A stretch of DNA of 64,000 bases, taken from JADJOM01 sp963817435. GTDB lineage: Bacteria; Gemmatimonadota; Gemmatimonadetes; Gemmatimonadales; GWC2-71-9. How positions within the stretch are numbered: position 1 is the first letter of the stretch; every line of letters starts with the position of its first letter. Where the stretch lies: contig CAWFNY010000002.1 in assembly GCA_963817435.1 (NCBI GenBank), forward strand, positions 1 to 64,000. The letters run 5' to 3'. This document shows positions 11,473-20,046 of the stretch, one piece after another. A program made the position numbers and the translations under genes. The notes below the pieces were generated by a model that made no database searches, had not been told where the DNA came from, and saw nothing but the letters and a program-made list of their open reading frames with translations.

Positions 11473-11940
11473 ATGGAGACATCTCCTCCCCCAACCGGTG
11501 CGGCGCCGGTAGAAGCTGAAGATGAGGATGAGGATGTAGTGTCGATCAGCCTGGTGGTCACCGGGGATCATCTGGATGTCGACTTCCCTACCCGGCGGCT
11601 CCGCGCGATTCCGGTCCTGGCCGCCAGGCGTGGCGAGGACGCCGAGGCCATTGCCCAAGGCTTTACCGAGCCGATGCCGCGCTGGGAATACCAGCTGATC
11701 TGCCCTCCGGACTGTACCCTGAATGCCGCCGTCGACCTGCTGCTCGAACCGCTCCCGGACGACCCGGAGGTCTGGGACGATCTGGCGAGTCAGGGGACAC
11801 TCGTCGTCGAATGCGCCTTGCTCCTCCCCAGCCAGACCTCGGACTGCCTGCTTTCCCTGGAGACGATGGCGCGGCTCGCGGCCCGGCAGCTCAACCTGAT
11901 CCTGCACCTCGTCGACCGCGCGGCATTCCCGGCGTCCTGA
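11473..11940 (+). CDS. DUF4279-like hypothetical protein
   Basis: A 155-residue acidic protein. After a Glu/Asp-rich lead (EAEDEDEDVV) comes VSISLVVTGDHLDVDFPTRRL, then RWEYQLICPP and a C-terminal stretch LVVECALLLPSQTSDCLLSL. This order resembles DUF4279, whose members are often found near toxin-immunity or polymorphic loci, but I cannot prove membership by eye. I prefer the ATG at 11473 to a TTG at 11455. No operon partner is visible; the following 1 kb lacks genes. Confidence 0.6.
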   Translation: METSPPPTGAAPVEAEDEDEDVVSISLVVTGDHLDVDFPTRRLRAIPVLAARRGEDAEAIAQGFTEPMPRWEYQLICPPDCTLNAAVDLLLEPLPDDPEVWDDLASQGTLVVECALLLPSQTSDCLLSLETMARLAARQLNLILHLVDRAAFPAS

Positions 11941-12111
11941 TCGGAGCGCCGACTGCGCGGAATTCGGGGGATCGCTTCGTCGGTCCGTGCGGGACCGCAC
12001 TGCAACGACACAGTGACTTGTAGGGGAGCCCAACGGGGTACGGTCAGTTCACTGACATCAGCCGAGCCGGGTTCGGATCGCAAGCAATCGCTTCCTCACA
12101 CGCCCCAGCCC

Positions 12112-12136
12112 CCCCTCCCCACGTAGTGGGGAGGGG
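12112..12136. repeat. Perfect GC-rich palindrome (11-bp stem)
   Basis: CCCCTCCCCAC (12112-12122), loop GTA, GTGGGGAGGGG (12126-12136). It lies in the gene-free stretch and is flanked by further C- and G-runs. It looks like the extragenic palindromes scattered in many high-GC genomes, and could also act as a transcript hairpin downstream of the DUF4279-like gene. Confidence 0.7.
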
Positions 12137-12252
12137 CCGGGGGAGGGGCACAGAACCCGATGTCGGCTCCGGCCACTCCGCTCCGAGGCCGGACGATCGC
12201 TTCTTCCGGACCCCGCAGGACCGCTTCGAAACGTCCGCCCGTGTCCTCCTAG

Positions 12253-12294
12253 GTGTCCACCCAAGTGTCCTCGCGCGTCCTGTTTGGTGGACAC
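12253..12294. repeat. Inverted repeat GTGTCCACC / GGTGGACAC
   Basis: GTGTCCACC at 12253-12261 is matched by its exact reverse complement at 12286-12294 across 24 bases. Further GTGTCC words occur at 12241-12246 and 12265-12270, so the word recurs at roughly 12-base steps. This could be a repeat cluster or an operator array; no neighbouring regulator is evident. Confidence 0.5.
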
Positions 12295-12944
12295 TCGCAG
12301 AACATCCTCCCAGGCCCGAGGTTCCGTTTTTCAGCTTCGAAAATCGAATTTCCAGGCCGCTGACTCCGGTGTCTGATTGCTAGACAGTCGCTCCGGCCGC
12401 GAAATCAATTTCTGCCCCCGGAGGTGCACCCGTACCGCCTCGCGGGAGACCTCACAAGTCTGAAACATCCGCCGCACAACTCCGCCCTGCTCCTCCCCAG
12501 ATCGCCGATCCTGACCGTCAGGCGGCGCTCGCTCATCGCCAATTTGCGGAAGACCGCTCGCCCAGAGCAGAAATCTCCCCGAAGATCGCCGAACACAGTT
12601 GTCGGGTCGCAGAATCAGAGTTGCGGGGCGCTGGTTCGAATCCGCAGATCGCCGGTCGCACTGTACCGGAGACTTCTCCATCCTCCCGGATGCCCGCGGC
12701 GGCCGCGGGACTCGCAGCCGCACAGGCAGTACCAGCGCTTGTCAAAATCTTCGGCAGCGCCATCCGCTCGGCCGAACAAGACCACAATCCGCCTGACACT
12801 GATCCTTGCGTGTGGCACAAAACTTACGTCTGCTCCCCGCCGATCCGTCCTCGGTCGACACGGGTCCGGCACTCACAGGACAGACACACGCGGGGTCGAC
12901 GTCTCGACCGGGCCCCGCGGACGCGCCCAAGAAAGGAGCGTCGT

Positions 12945-13862
12945 ATGACCGATCTCATCCGCAGAACGCTCGACATGGTCCTCCGCGTGCTGGTCTTCCT
13001 GCACGCGAATCCCTCCGACGACCCGGCGTACGTGGCGAATGTGGGGCGCCTCGAGGCCGACTCCGCCCGGCTCCAGGAACTCGCGGCGCAGGAAAAGAGC
13101 GGGCACATCGAAGTCGGTGCCGCCGTTGTCGGGAAGAAGGAGCAGAAGGGCAACATCAATGACGCCATGACCCTCCTCTCTCGTCTGGCGGCCACCGCCA
13201 CCCGCGACGTGCCGTCCATGCCGGTGCGTCTCACCATCCCCAAGCCGCACAGCGGGGCGCAGACCCTCATCACCGGTGCCCGGGTTGTCGTGAACGAGGC
13301 GCGGGCCCAGCAGGAGCTGCTCACCACGTACGGCATGACGACCGGATTCCTGGATCAGGTCAGCGGCATGATCGACCAGTACGAGCACGCGATCAGCGCC
13401 AAGTCCTCCGGCGTCAACGCCCACGTCGGGGCCAATGCCGAGATGCAGGAGGTCGCCACCGAGATCGTCCGCCTGGTGCGCGTGCTCGATGCCGTGCAGC
13501 GCCCCCGCTTCCGCCACGACCCGGAGAAGCGCGCGGCCTGGAAAAGCGCCAGGAGCATCGTCCGTCGCACCCCCAAGTCCGCGACCGAAACCGAGACCAA
13601 CGAGCCCGCCGTGCCACCGAAGGACTCGGCTCACCCGCAGCATGAACACAGTAAGGGCGGGCCCCCGGGCCCGCCAACCCTTCGCTCCGGCCACACAGGA
13701 CTTGCCCCCCGGCTCACCTGGCCGGCGGAAGAGCCGCCGCCGGCAACCGGATCGCGAGACAGTCGTACACCACGCGGCCACCCTGATAGGACACCGAGTT
13801 CCGCTTCACCACCTTCCAGCCGCCGTTATGGAAGGCGCCCTCGCTTTCCAGCCGCTCGATGA
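12945..13862 (+). CDS. Hypothetical helical protein; C-terminal end doubtful
   Basis: The ATG at 12945 follows GAAAGGAG. The first ~230 residues look genuine: mostly helical, beginning MTDLIRRTLDMVLRVLVFLH, with QQELLTTYGMTTGFLDQVSG and EIVRLVRVLDAVQRPRF in the middle. I do not recognise the family. From about 13650 the frame becomes Pro/Arg/Ser-rich, passes through a strong GC hairpin and overlaps the convergent EIIA gene by about 150 bases. That is unusual for a real gene end. A TAA lies at 13652-13654 in another frame, so one small indel would end the protein there, just before the hairpin. Confidence 0.6.
   Translation: MTDLIRRTLDMVLRVLVFLHANPSDDPAYVANVGRLEADSARLQELAAQEKSGHIEVGAAVVGKKEQKGNINDAMTLLSRLAATATRDVPSMPVRLTIPKPHSGAQTLITGARVVVNEARAQQELLTTYGMTTGFLDQVSGMIDQYEHAISAKSSGVNAHVGANAEMQEVATEIVRLVRVLDAVQRPRFRHDPEKRAAWKSARSIVRRTPKSATETETNEPAVPPKDSAHPQHEHSKGGPPGPPTLRSGHTGLAPRLTWPAEEPPPATGSRDSRTPRGHPDRTPSSASPPSSRRYGRRPRFPAAR
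13656..13675. terminator. GC-rich hairpin, probable shared terminator
   Basis: GGCGGGCCC (13656-13664) and GGGCCCGCC (13667-13675) are perfectly complementary around two bases. It is placed between the likely end of the unknown plus-strand gene and the end of the minus-strand EIIA gene at 13714. The written open frame of the plus-strand gene passes through it, which is one reason to doubt that frame. Confidence 0.5.
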
Positions 13863-14517
13863 GCCCGGTCGCCGCCTCCAGTATGTCGGCCAGACCGGCG
13901 GCTTGACTCAGTACCAGCGGGGCGAGCCCGGGAACGACTACCAGGCTGAGCGGTTCCACGATCAGACTGGTGAGATCCCGCGCCGTCTGGGACTCGAGAC
14001 TCGGCCGCGCCTGGAGCTGGATCATACGGGCACGTGCGTCCGGCCCCACCGTGTCCTTGGTCGAGCCGATCAGGTCGAGCAGATAGTTGCGGACCTCGTT
14101 GAGGTCCTTCACCGAGCGGAGCTTGTCGGGATCGGCGTAGGCGCTCAGCGCCTTTGCGAGCAGCGAGATCTCCCGCAAGTAGTGGTTGCGCTGATTCGAC
14201 GGCACCAGGTACATCGCGATCATCGACATCGGCATCCCGTCCGGGGCGCCGAAATCGATGCCGGTCGGGCTCCAGCCGAGCACGCAGACCAGGTCCTCCT
14301 CGAAGGGGACCCGCGCGTGGGGACAGGCCCATCCCTTGCCGAGGGCGGTGCTGGTGACCCGCTCCCGCTCCATCACCAGGCCGACGACATCGGTGCCGTT
14401 GGGCACCGATGGGATCGCCTCGAGGATGTGGGCGAGGAGCTGCAGCGCATGCTCCCGGTTGTTCTCCGGGAGCTCGATCAGTCGGCCTTCCTGCAGGGCA
14501 TCCAGCAGCGAGTCCAT
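13714..14517 (-). CDS. PTS EIIA type-2 (PtsN-like) domain protein
   Basis: A 267-residue protein whose N-terminal ~150 residues form a fructose/nitrogen-type PTS EIIA domain. The phosphorylatable histidine is in GKGWACPHARVPFEE, and the domain continues GIDFGAPDGMPMSMIAMYLVPS and HYLREISLLAKAL. The C-terminal ~110 residues (IVEPLSLVVVPGLAPLVLSQ, then LIERLESEGAFHNGGWKVVKR) are extra and unrecognised. No sugar permease is nearby, so a regulatory role like that of PtsN is more likely than sugar uptake. It starts two bases after the stop of the Mg2+-ATPase gene, implying co-transcription and a possible role in controlling cation transport. Confidence 0.8.
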   Translation of the reverse strand: MDSLLDALQEGRLIELPENNREHALQLLAHILEAIPSVPNGTDVVGLVMERERVTSTALGKGWACPHARVPFEEDLVCVLGWSPTGIDFGAPDGMPMSMIAMYLVPSNQRNHYLREISLLAKALSAYADPDKLRSVKDLNEVRNYLLDLIGSTKDTVGPDARARMIQLQARPSLESQTARDLTSLIVEPLSLVVVPGLAPLVLSQAAGLADILEAATGLIERLESEGAFHNGGWKVVKRNSVSYQGGRVVYDCLAIRLPAAALPPAR

Positions 14518-14519
14518 GT

Positions 14520-17145
14520 CTATTCAGCTCCGTAACGCCTGATGAACCAGCTCTTCACGAGATGCGTCAGCGCGGCGTAGGCGGCAAGAAAGCCGGCGAT
14601 CCAGAGCCAGAAGGCGGCCGGGAGCGGCACCATGCCGAGGTCTACCGCGACCGGCGAGTAAGGAAGCCACGCCCCAATCCCCATGATAGTCAGCGTGGTC
14701 AGCAGCATCGGCGTGGAGGCCCGGCTCTCGAAGAACGGCACCCGCCTGGTACGGATGATATGCACGATCAGCGTCTGGGTCAGCAGCGACTCGACGAACC
14801 AGCCGGTCTGAAACAGACTCGCCAGCCGGGTCTGCTCGGCGGCGCCGGTGCCCGGCGCCAGCCAGGCGCTGCACCGAAAGACGAACCACATCAGCGCGAA
14901 AGTCGCATAGTCGAAGATCGAGCTGATCGGGCCGACCCACACCATGAAGCGCTTGATGTTGTCGATGTTCCACTTGAGCGGCTTCGCGATCAGCTCCTCG
15001 TCCACGTGGTCCGAGGGGATCCCCGTCTGCGAAAAATCATACAGCAGGTTGTTGGTGAGGATCTGGATCGGCTGCATCGGCAGGAACGGCAGCAGGTAGC
15101 TCGCTCCGACCACGCTGAACATGTTGCCGAAATTGGAACTGGCCCCCATGCGGATGTACTTGATGATGTTGGCAAAGACCTTTCGCCCTTCGATGATCCC
15201 CTCCTCCAGCACCAGCAGGCTCTTCTCCAGCAGTACGATGTCCGCCGCTTCCTTCGCCACATCGACGGCGGAGTCCACCGATATCCCGACGTCCGCCGCC
15301 TTGAGGGCAGGCGCGTCGTTGATGCCGTCCCCCATGAAGCCGACAACGTGGTTGCATGCCTGCAGCGACCGGACGATCTGCTCCTTCTGCACCGGGGAGA
15401 GCTTCACGAAGACGTCCACCTCCTGGGTGACCCGGGCGAACTCCTCCGGCGCCATCTGGGCGAGTTCGGCGCCGGTGACGATCCGCTCCGCGGGGAGTCC
15501 GACGTCGTCGCAGATCTTCCGCGTCACCAGTTCGTTGTCGCCGGTGAGCACCTTGACCCGGACGCCGGCGCCCTTGAGCAGCTTGAGCGCGGTCTCCGCC
15601 GAGTCCTTCGGCGGATCGAAGAAGGCGATGTAACCGAGCAGCATCAGCTGGCTTTCGTCGGCGGTAGTGAAGGCGGTCTTCGCACGCGGGAACTCCCGGT
15701 AGGCGATGCCGAGCACCCGGAAGCCGTCGCTGTTGAGGCGTTCGACCTCCTCGAAGAGATCGGCCCGGATCATGTCGATGCAGGGTGAAGACCTCATCGC
15801 CTATCTGGTAGTGGGTGCAGCAGCTGTAGATCTCCTCGACTGCCCCCTTGCAGATCAGCACGTGGTCGCCCTCGTAGTCGACCACGACCGACATCCGCCG
15901 CCGCTGGAAATCGAAGGGCAACTCGTCGACCAGCCGGCAATTCCGCTCGACGTCGAGGTCGCTGTGCTCGAGGACCGCCCGGTCGATCAGGTTGCGCAGC
16001 CCGGTCTGGTAGTAGCTGTTGAGGTAGGCGTAGGTGAGCACATCGCTGCTTGCGTCGCCCGGTGATATCGACGTGGTGCTCGAGCACGACGTTGTCCTGC
16101 GTGAGGGTGCCCGTCTTGTCGGTGCAGAGGATGTCGATGGCGCCAAGGTTCTGGATCGAGGGCAAGCGCTTGACGATGACCTTCTTCCTCGCCATGGTCA
16201 GGGCACCCTTGGCAAGGTTCACCGTCACGATCATCGGCAGCATCTCCGGGCGTCAGCCCGACGGCGATCGAGAGGCCGAAGAGGAGGGCCTCGAGCCAGT
16301 TGCCTTTGGTGAGCCCGACGATCAGGAAGACCGCGCAGACCATGACCACCATGAAGCGGATCATGAGCCAGGTGAATGAGCGCAGCCCCCGGTCGAATGC
16401 TGGTTTCCTCGCGCCGCCTCGGCCAGCCGCTCCGAGATCGCCCCGAACAGGGTCCGGCGCCGGTGTTGACGACCAGGCCCCTGGCCGATCCGCTGGTCAC
16501 GTTGCTGCCGAGGAAGCACGCATTGGGGAGATCAGGCGGCCGAGTGCTCCGGCGAGGTCTGCGCGTCTCAGCGCTCTTCTCGACCGCCATCGATTCGTCC
16601 GGAGAGCGCCGATTGACTGACAAAGAAGTCCTTGGCGACCAGCAGCCGAAGATCCGCGGGGATGAGGGAACCGGCCTGGAGGAGGACGATGTCGCCCGGC
16701 ACCACCTCGGAGATCCTGATCTCCGTTCTCCCGTCCGTCGCGGAGCACCAGTGCGCGACTGCACCCGCTTGCCGAGCGATCTCGACGGCTCGATTCGACC
16801 GCCGGTCGAGGATATAGGAAAGCCCGACGCTCAGCACGACCATGACGCCGACGATGACGGTGGACTTCATCTCTCCGATGACCGCGGAAATGACGGCGAT
16901 GACGAAGGAGCTGGATGACGAGGGGACTGGTGCAGCGGTGGTAGATGTCGGCCCAGAAGCCGACGTGCTTGCTATGCGCGAGTTCGTTGGGCCCGTACTC
17001 GGCGATCCGCCGGTCGGCCTCCTCACTGCTCAGCCCGGTGAGCGCGCTGCTGAGACCAGTCAGCGCCTCGGCGGGCGTCATCGCGCACAGCGCGATGAGC
17101 CGCGACTTCGTCCGCGACGCTGGTCCCCGGGGTGTCCTGCTTCAT
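14520..17145 (-). pseudogene. mgtA: Magnesium-translocating P-type ATPase (MgtA type) with many frameshifts
   Basis: A P3-type ATPase that would import Mg2+ across the inner membrane. The ATG at 17145 has GGAGG upstream (MKQDTPGTSVADEV). The N-terminal half, 17145 to about 15795, is spread over several frames: LTGLSSEEADRRIAEYGPNE, GEMKSTVIVGVMVVLSVGLS, NACFLGSNVTSGSARGLVVN, MLPMIVTVNLAKGALTMARK, and the phosphorylation motif CTDKTGTLTQDNV. From 15797 to 14520 one clean frame carries the hinge/ATP region (VKVLTGDN, GFMGDGINDAPALKAADVGI) and the C-terminal membrane helices. All parts are present in order, so the breaks are indels, not deletions. Roughly six or seven occur in 1.3 kb. Decay or a local sequencing problem are both possible. 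Confidence 0.85.
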
Positions 17146-17836
17146 GTGCCGGCCTCCAGGTGCGCCGGGGAGCGGGCGGTGCTGCGACGGGCGGCAAGCT
17201 ATGCCGGACATCGGGGGCCGGTCAAGCGCCAGACAGGTGGCGGCCGATCCCTTCATCGTGGATTCATCGGCCCCTCATCGGCGCCCTCCCGCTCGTCGCC
17301 ACTTCAGGCTACTCCGCCTGGACCGCCACTGAATGCGCGCTCCCACTCCTCGTCCCAGGCATGCGGACGAGCCGCCTCCGGCCGCACAGCGTTCATGAAC
17401 CAGGCATGAACACTATTGTCAGGCGCATCGCGCCGGCGTCATCGCGCTGCGTCACCTCAGCACCCAACTGGGTGACCTCACCCAGTGCACCGCAGCGCCT
17501 CCGATACACCACGCTCGATGCGCACCGGCTGCAAGCCTAACAACTCACCGCGCACCAATCAGTTGTCACGATGATGCCCATCGCCATCCTTCGTGGCATG
17601 GTGACTGCATCCGGCATCGCCTGCCTGGGTCCGATCGCTGCCGGATTGGGTCAAACCACCCACCCGTCTCCGGTCCGGGTCACCCGCCGAGTCGACAACG
17701 CGCACCGCACAGGATCGCAATACGGGTTCACGTAACCTCGGCCGGCGGTGCATGCCCGCAGGGGAATTCCTGGTGCCCAGCCCGCATTACTCGCGCTCCA
17801 GTTGCGCAGGCGACCTTCTCCGAGGGCACCCCGACC
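17146..17836. other. Divergent intergenic region between mgtA and the TonB receptor
   Basis: About 690 bases with no convincing open frame. It holds a 20-bp perfect palindrome at 17467-17486 and several shorter dyads. Promoters for both divergent genes are expected here. I looked for a B12 or Mg2+ riboswitch and could not make a convincing case for either. Confidence 0.45.
17467..17486. promoter_or_regulatory. Perfect 20-bp palindrome, possible operator
   Basis: ACTGGGTGA-CC-TCACCCAGT reads as a perfect nine-base dyad around two bases. A second, overlapping dyad CACCC-AACT-GGGTG lies at 17461-17474. It is placed about 350 bases upstream of the PqqU-like receptor start. No known regulator is recognised from the sequence. 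Confidence 0.4.
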
Positions 17837-19981
17837 ATGCCGACCGCCCGTTCGCTCATTTCCGGTCTCCTCCATCCCCTTCTCCTCGCTTCACTACTAT
17901 CCAGTTCGTCGGTGCCGCTGCTCGCCCAGGAGCCGGCGCGCAGCGACACGCTCCGCGGCGATTCCGCGAAGGTGATCCTCCCGGAGATCACCGTCACGGT
18001 GACTCGCAGTCAGGAACCGGTCACCCGGCTGCCCGCCGCAGTCGATGTCCTCGACCGGCGCGCGGTGCGCCTGGGTCAGGCCACCCGGGGACTCGACGAG
18101 GCGCTCAACAACATCGCCGGTGTCTACATTCCCAGCCGGCGCGACCCGCGGCTCACCATCCGCGGCTTCGGCAGCCGGGCCAATTTCGGCATCCGCGGCG
18201 TGAAGATCCTGCTCGATGGAATACCGCAGACCCTACCGGACGGTCAGAGCCAGCTCGACAACGTGGAGTACGGCAGCATCGACCGGATCGAGGTGCTGCA
18301 CGGATCCGCGTCGTCGCTGTACGGCAACGCCTCGGGGGGCGTGGTCTCGTTCTTCACCGAGGCTCCCGGACCCGCGCCCTTCAGTGCGAGCGTCCGAAGC
18401 GAAGGTGGCTCGTATGGCCTGTTCAAGATCCTGGGGTGGGTCAGCGGCCGGAGCGGGCCTGTGAATGGCGGCGTGACCGTCTCGCGATACGCGATCGACA
18501 ACCACCGGCAGCACAGTCTCTCCGAGGCCACCCAGGTGAATCTGCGCGGGGACTGGCTCCTGAGCGGCTCGACGAGTGCCGCACTCCGGTTTGGCTACGC
18601 CGACCAGCCGAGGAACCAGAACCCCGGCGCACTCACCTTCGCGGAGTACGTGGCGAATCCGGACTCCGCGGCGGCGAACAACATCCGGCGCAACGCGGAT
18701 GGGGTCAACCAGCAGAAGCAGTTGTCGCTCACGGTACGCCACGTCAGCGCGAATGCGAACGAGTACAGCGCGACCTTCTTCGGATTGCTCCGCAGCGTGG
18801 ACAACCGGCTCGCGACCGGCACCTACGGGACGATCGACCGGAAGGTCGGGGGCGCACGGCTGACCGGCAGCACCGCCTTCACGGGCAGCGCAGCCGCCCC
18901 GCGAGTGACCTATGGCATCGACCTGCAGCAGATGCGGGACGCACGCGTCAACAACACGACGGTAACGGGCGGGCTCGACTCCGTGGTCCTCGACCAGCAC
19001 GAACGGGTGACCGAAGCCGGCCCCTTCATTCAGCTGATCTGGTCCCCGGTGCCGAGCCTCACAGTGAGCGCCGGCGGGCGCTACGACTGGGTGCGATTCG
19101 ACGTCATCGACTACCACCTCCGCGACGGCGCGGACAACAGTGGCTCCCGGACCATGCATGCCGCCAGCGGTCAGGCGGGCATCAGTCTTGGCGAAAGCGA
19201 GCTGCTGGTACCGTACGCGAACATCTCGACCTCGTTCGAAACGCCGACCACCACCGAACTGGTCAACCAGCCGGGGTCGACCGGCGGATTCAACCATCAA
19301 CTTGGCCCGCAGCGCGCCGTCACCTTCGAGGTCGGCGCCCGGGGACGGATCGGTCGGGGGTTCGGCTATTCGGCCGCGGCGTTCTTCGGACGAATCAGGG
19401 ATGCGATCGTGCCGTACACCGAGATCGGTGGTCGCGCCTATTTTCAGAACGCCGGCAAGCTCCGCAACGACGGCCTCGAGATCGGGCTGACCGGAGAGCC
19501 GGTGAACGGCATCCGGATCTTCGGGACCTACACCTACGCACACTACCGTTTCGGGGAGTACCGGCGCGTCAACGGGGCGACTGTCGACACCCTGGATGGC
19601 AAGCTCCTGCCCGGCGTGCCGAAGGCATTCATCCGCCTGGGGCTCCGTGCCCGCCTCCTCGCACGGGGCACGCTGGATGTCGATCACACGATGAGTTCGT
19701 CGCTCTTCGCCGACGACCGGAACACGGTCTACGTCAACGGCTGGGGGACGAGAGCGATCGGCATGCCGGAGGGCTTCGGCAAGGGGGTGACGAATCTGCG
19801 GATCACCTGGGAGCAGCCGCTTGGCTCCGGGCGAGTCGCGCCCTTCCTGGGGGTCAACAACCTCTGGGACAAGCAGTATGTCGGCTCGGTGGTGGTCAAC
19901 GGCATCTCCGGCCGGGTCTTCGAACCCGCGCCACGCCGCAACCTGTATGCGGGCGCCGAGATCGGCTGGGCAAAGGAATAG
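17837..19981 (+). CDS. pqqU: TonB-dependent outer-membrane receptor, PqqU (YncD)-like
   Basis: A 714-residue outer-membrane active transporter with a signal peptide (to about residue 30, ...SSVPLLAQ), plug domain and 22-strand-type barrel. The plug reads RLTIRGFGSRANFGIRGVKI, LLDGIPQTLPDGQ and EVLHGSASSLYGNASGGVV. These blocks, plus FETPTTTELVNQ in the barrel and the C-terminal LWDKQYVGSVVVNGISGR...FEPAPRRNLYAG, match E. coli YncD as I recall it; YncD has been shown to take up pyrroloquinoline quinone and renamed PqqU. The next gene encodes a PQQ-dependent dehydrogenase, which fits cofactor scavenging. No pqqA-E genes are in the window. The assignment of PQQ as substrate is inference from resemblance and context. 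Confidence 0.85.
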   Translation: MPTARSLISGLLHPLLLASLLSSSSVPLLAQEPARSDTLRGDSAKVILPEITVTVTRSQEPVTRLPAAVDVLDRRAVRLGQATRGLDEALNNIAGVYIPSRRDPRLTIRGFGSRANFGIRGVKILLDGIPQTLPDGQSQLDNVEYGSIDRIEVLHGSASSLYGNASGGVVSFFTEAPGPAPFSASVRSEGGSYGLFKILGWVSGRSGPVNGGVTVSRYAIDNHRQHSLSEATQVNLRGDWLLSGSTSAALRFGYADQPRNQNPGALTFAEYVANPDSAAANNIRRNADGVNQQKQLSLTVRHVSANANEYSATFFGLLRSVDNRLATGTYGTIDRKVGGARLTGSTAFTGSAAAPRVTYGIDLQQMRDARVNNTTVTGGLDSVVLDQHERVTEAGPFIQLIWSPVPSLTVSAGGRYDWVRFDVIDYHLRDGADNSGSRTMHAASGQAGISLGESELLVPYANISTSFETPTTTELVNQPGSTGGFNHQLGPQRAVTFEVGARGRIGRGFGYSAAAFFGRIRDAIVPYTEIGGRAYFQNAGKLRNDGLEIGLTGEPVNGIRIFGTYTYAHYRFGEYRRVNGATVDTLDGKLLPGVPKAFIRLGLRARLLARGTLDVDHTMSSSLFADDRNTVYVNGWGTRAIGMPEGFGKGVTNLRITWEQPLGSGRVAPFLGVNNLWDKQYVGSVVVNGISGRVFEPAPRRNLYAGAEIGWAKE

Positions 19982-20046
19982 CCACGCGTGCCACGGCGAG
20001 GCGACCGCATCCGAGTCGGAATCGCACAGCAAGAAAGGGCCGGTTC

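Larger units (their letters stand above)
11941..12944. other. About 1 kb without a convincing gene
   Basis: Open frames exist on both strands but are rich in Arg, Pro and Ser, without family resemblance. The stretch holds two inverted repeats (12112-12136 and 12253-12294) and repeated GTGTCC words near 12240-12275. A clear ribosome site for the next gene appears only at 12932-12938. It may carry a degraded gene or regulatory RNA, but I can support neither. Confidence 0.45.

Noticed and set aside
17146..17836. Riboswitch (B12 or Mg2+) upstream of the TonB receptor or mgtA
   Set aside because: Several dyads exist, but I could not identify the conserved core of either riboswitch class.
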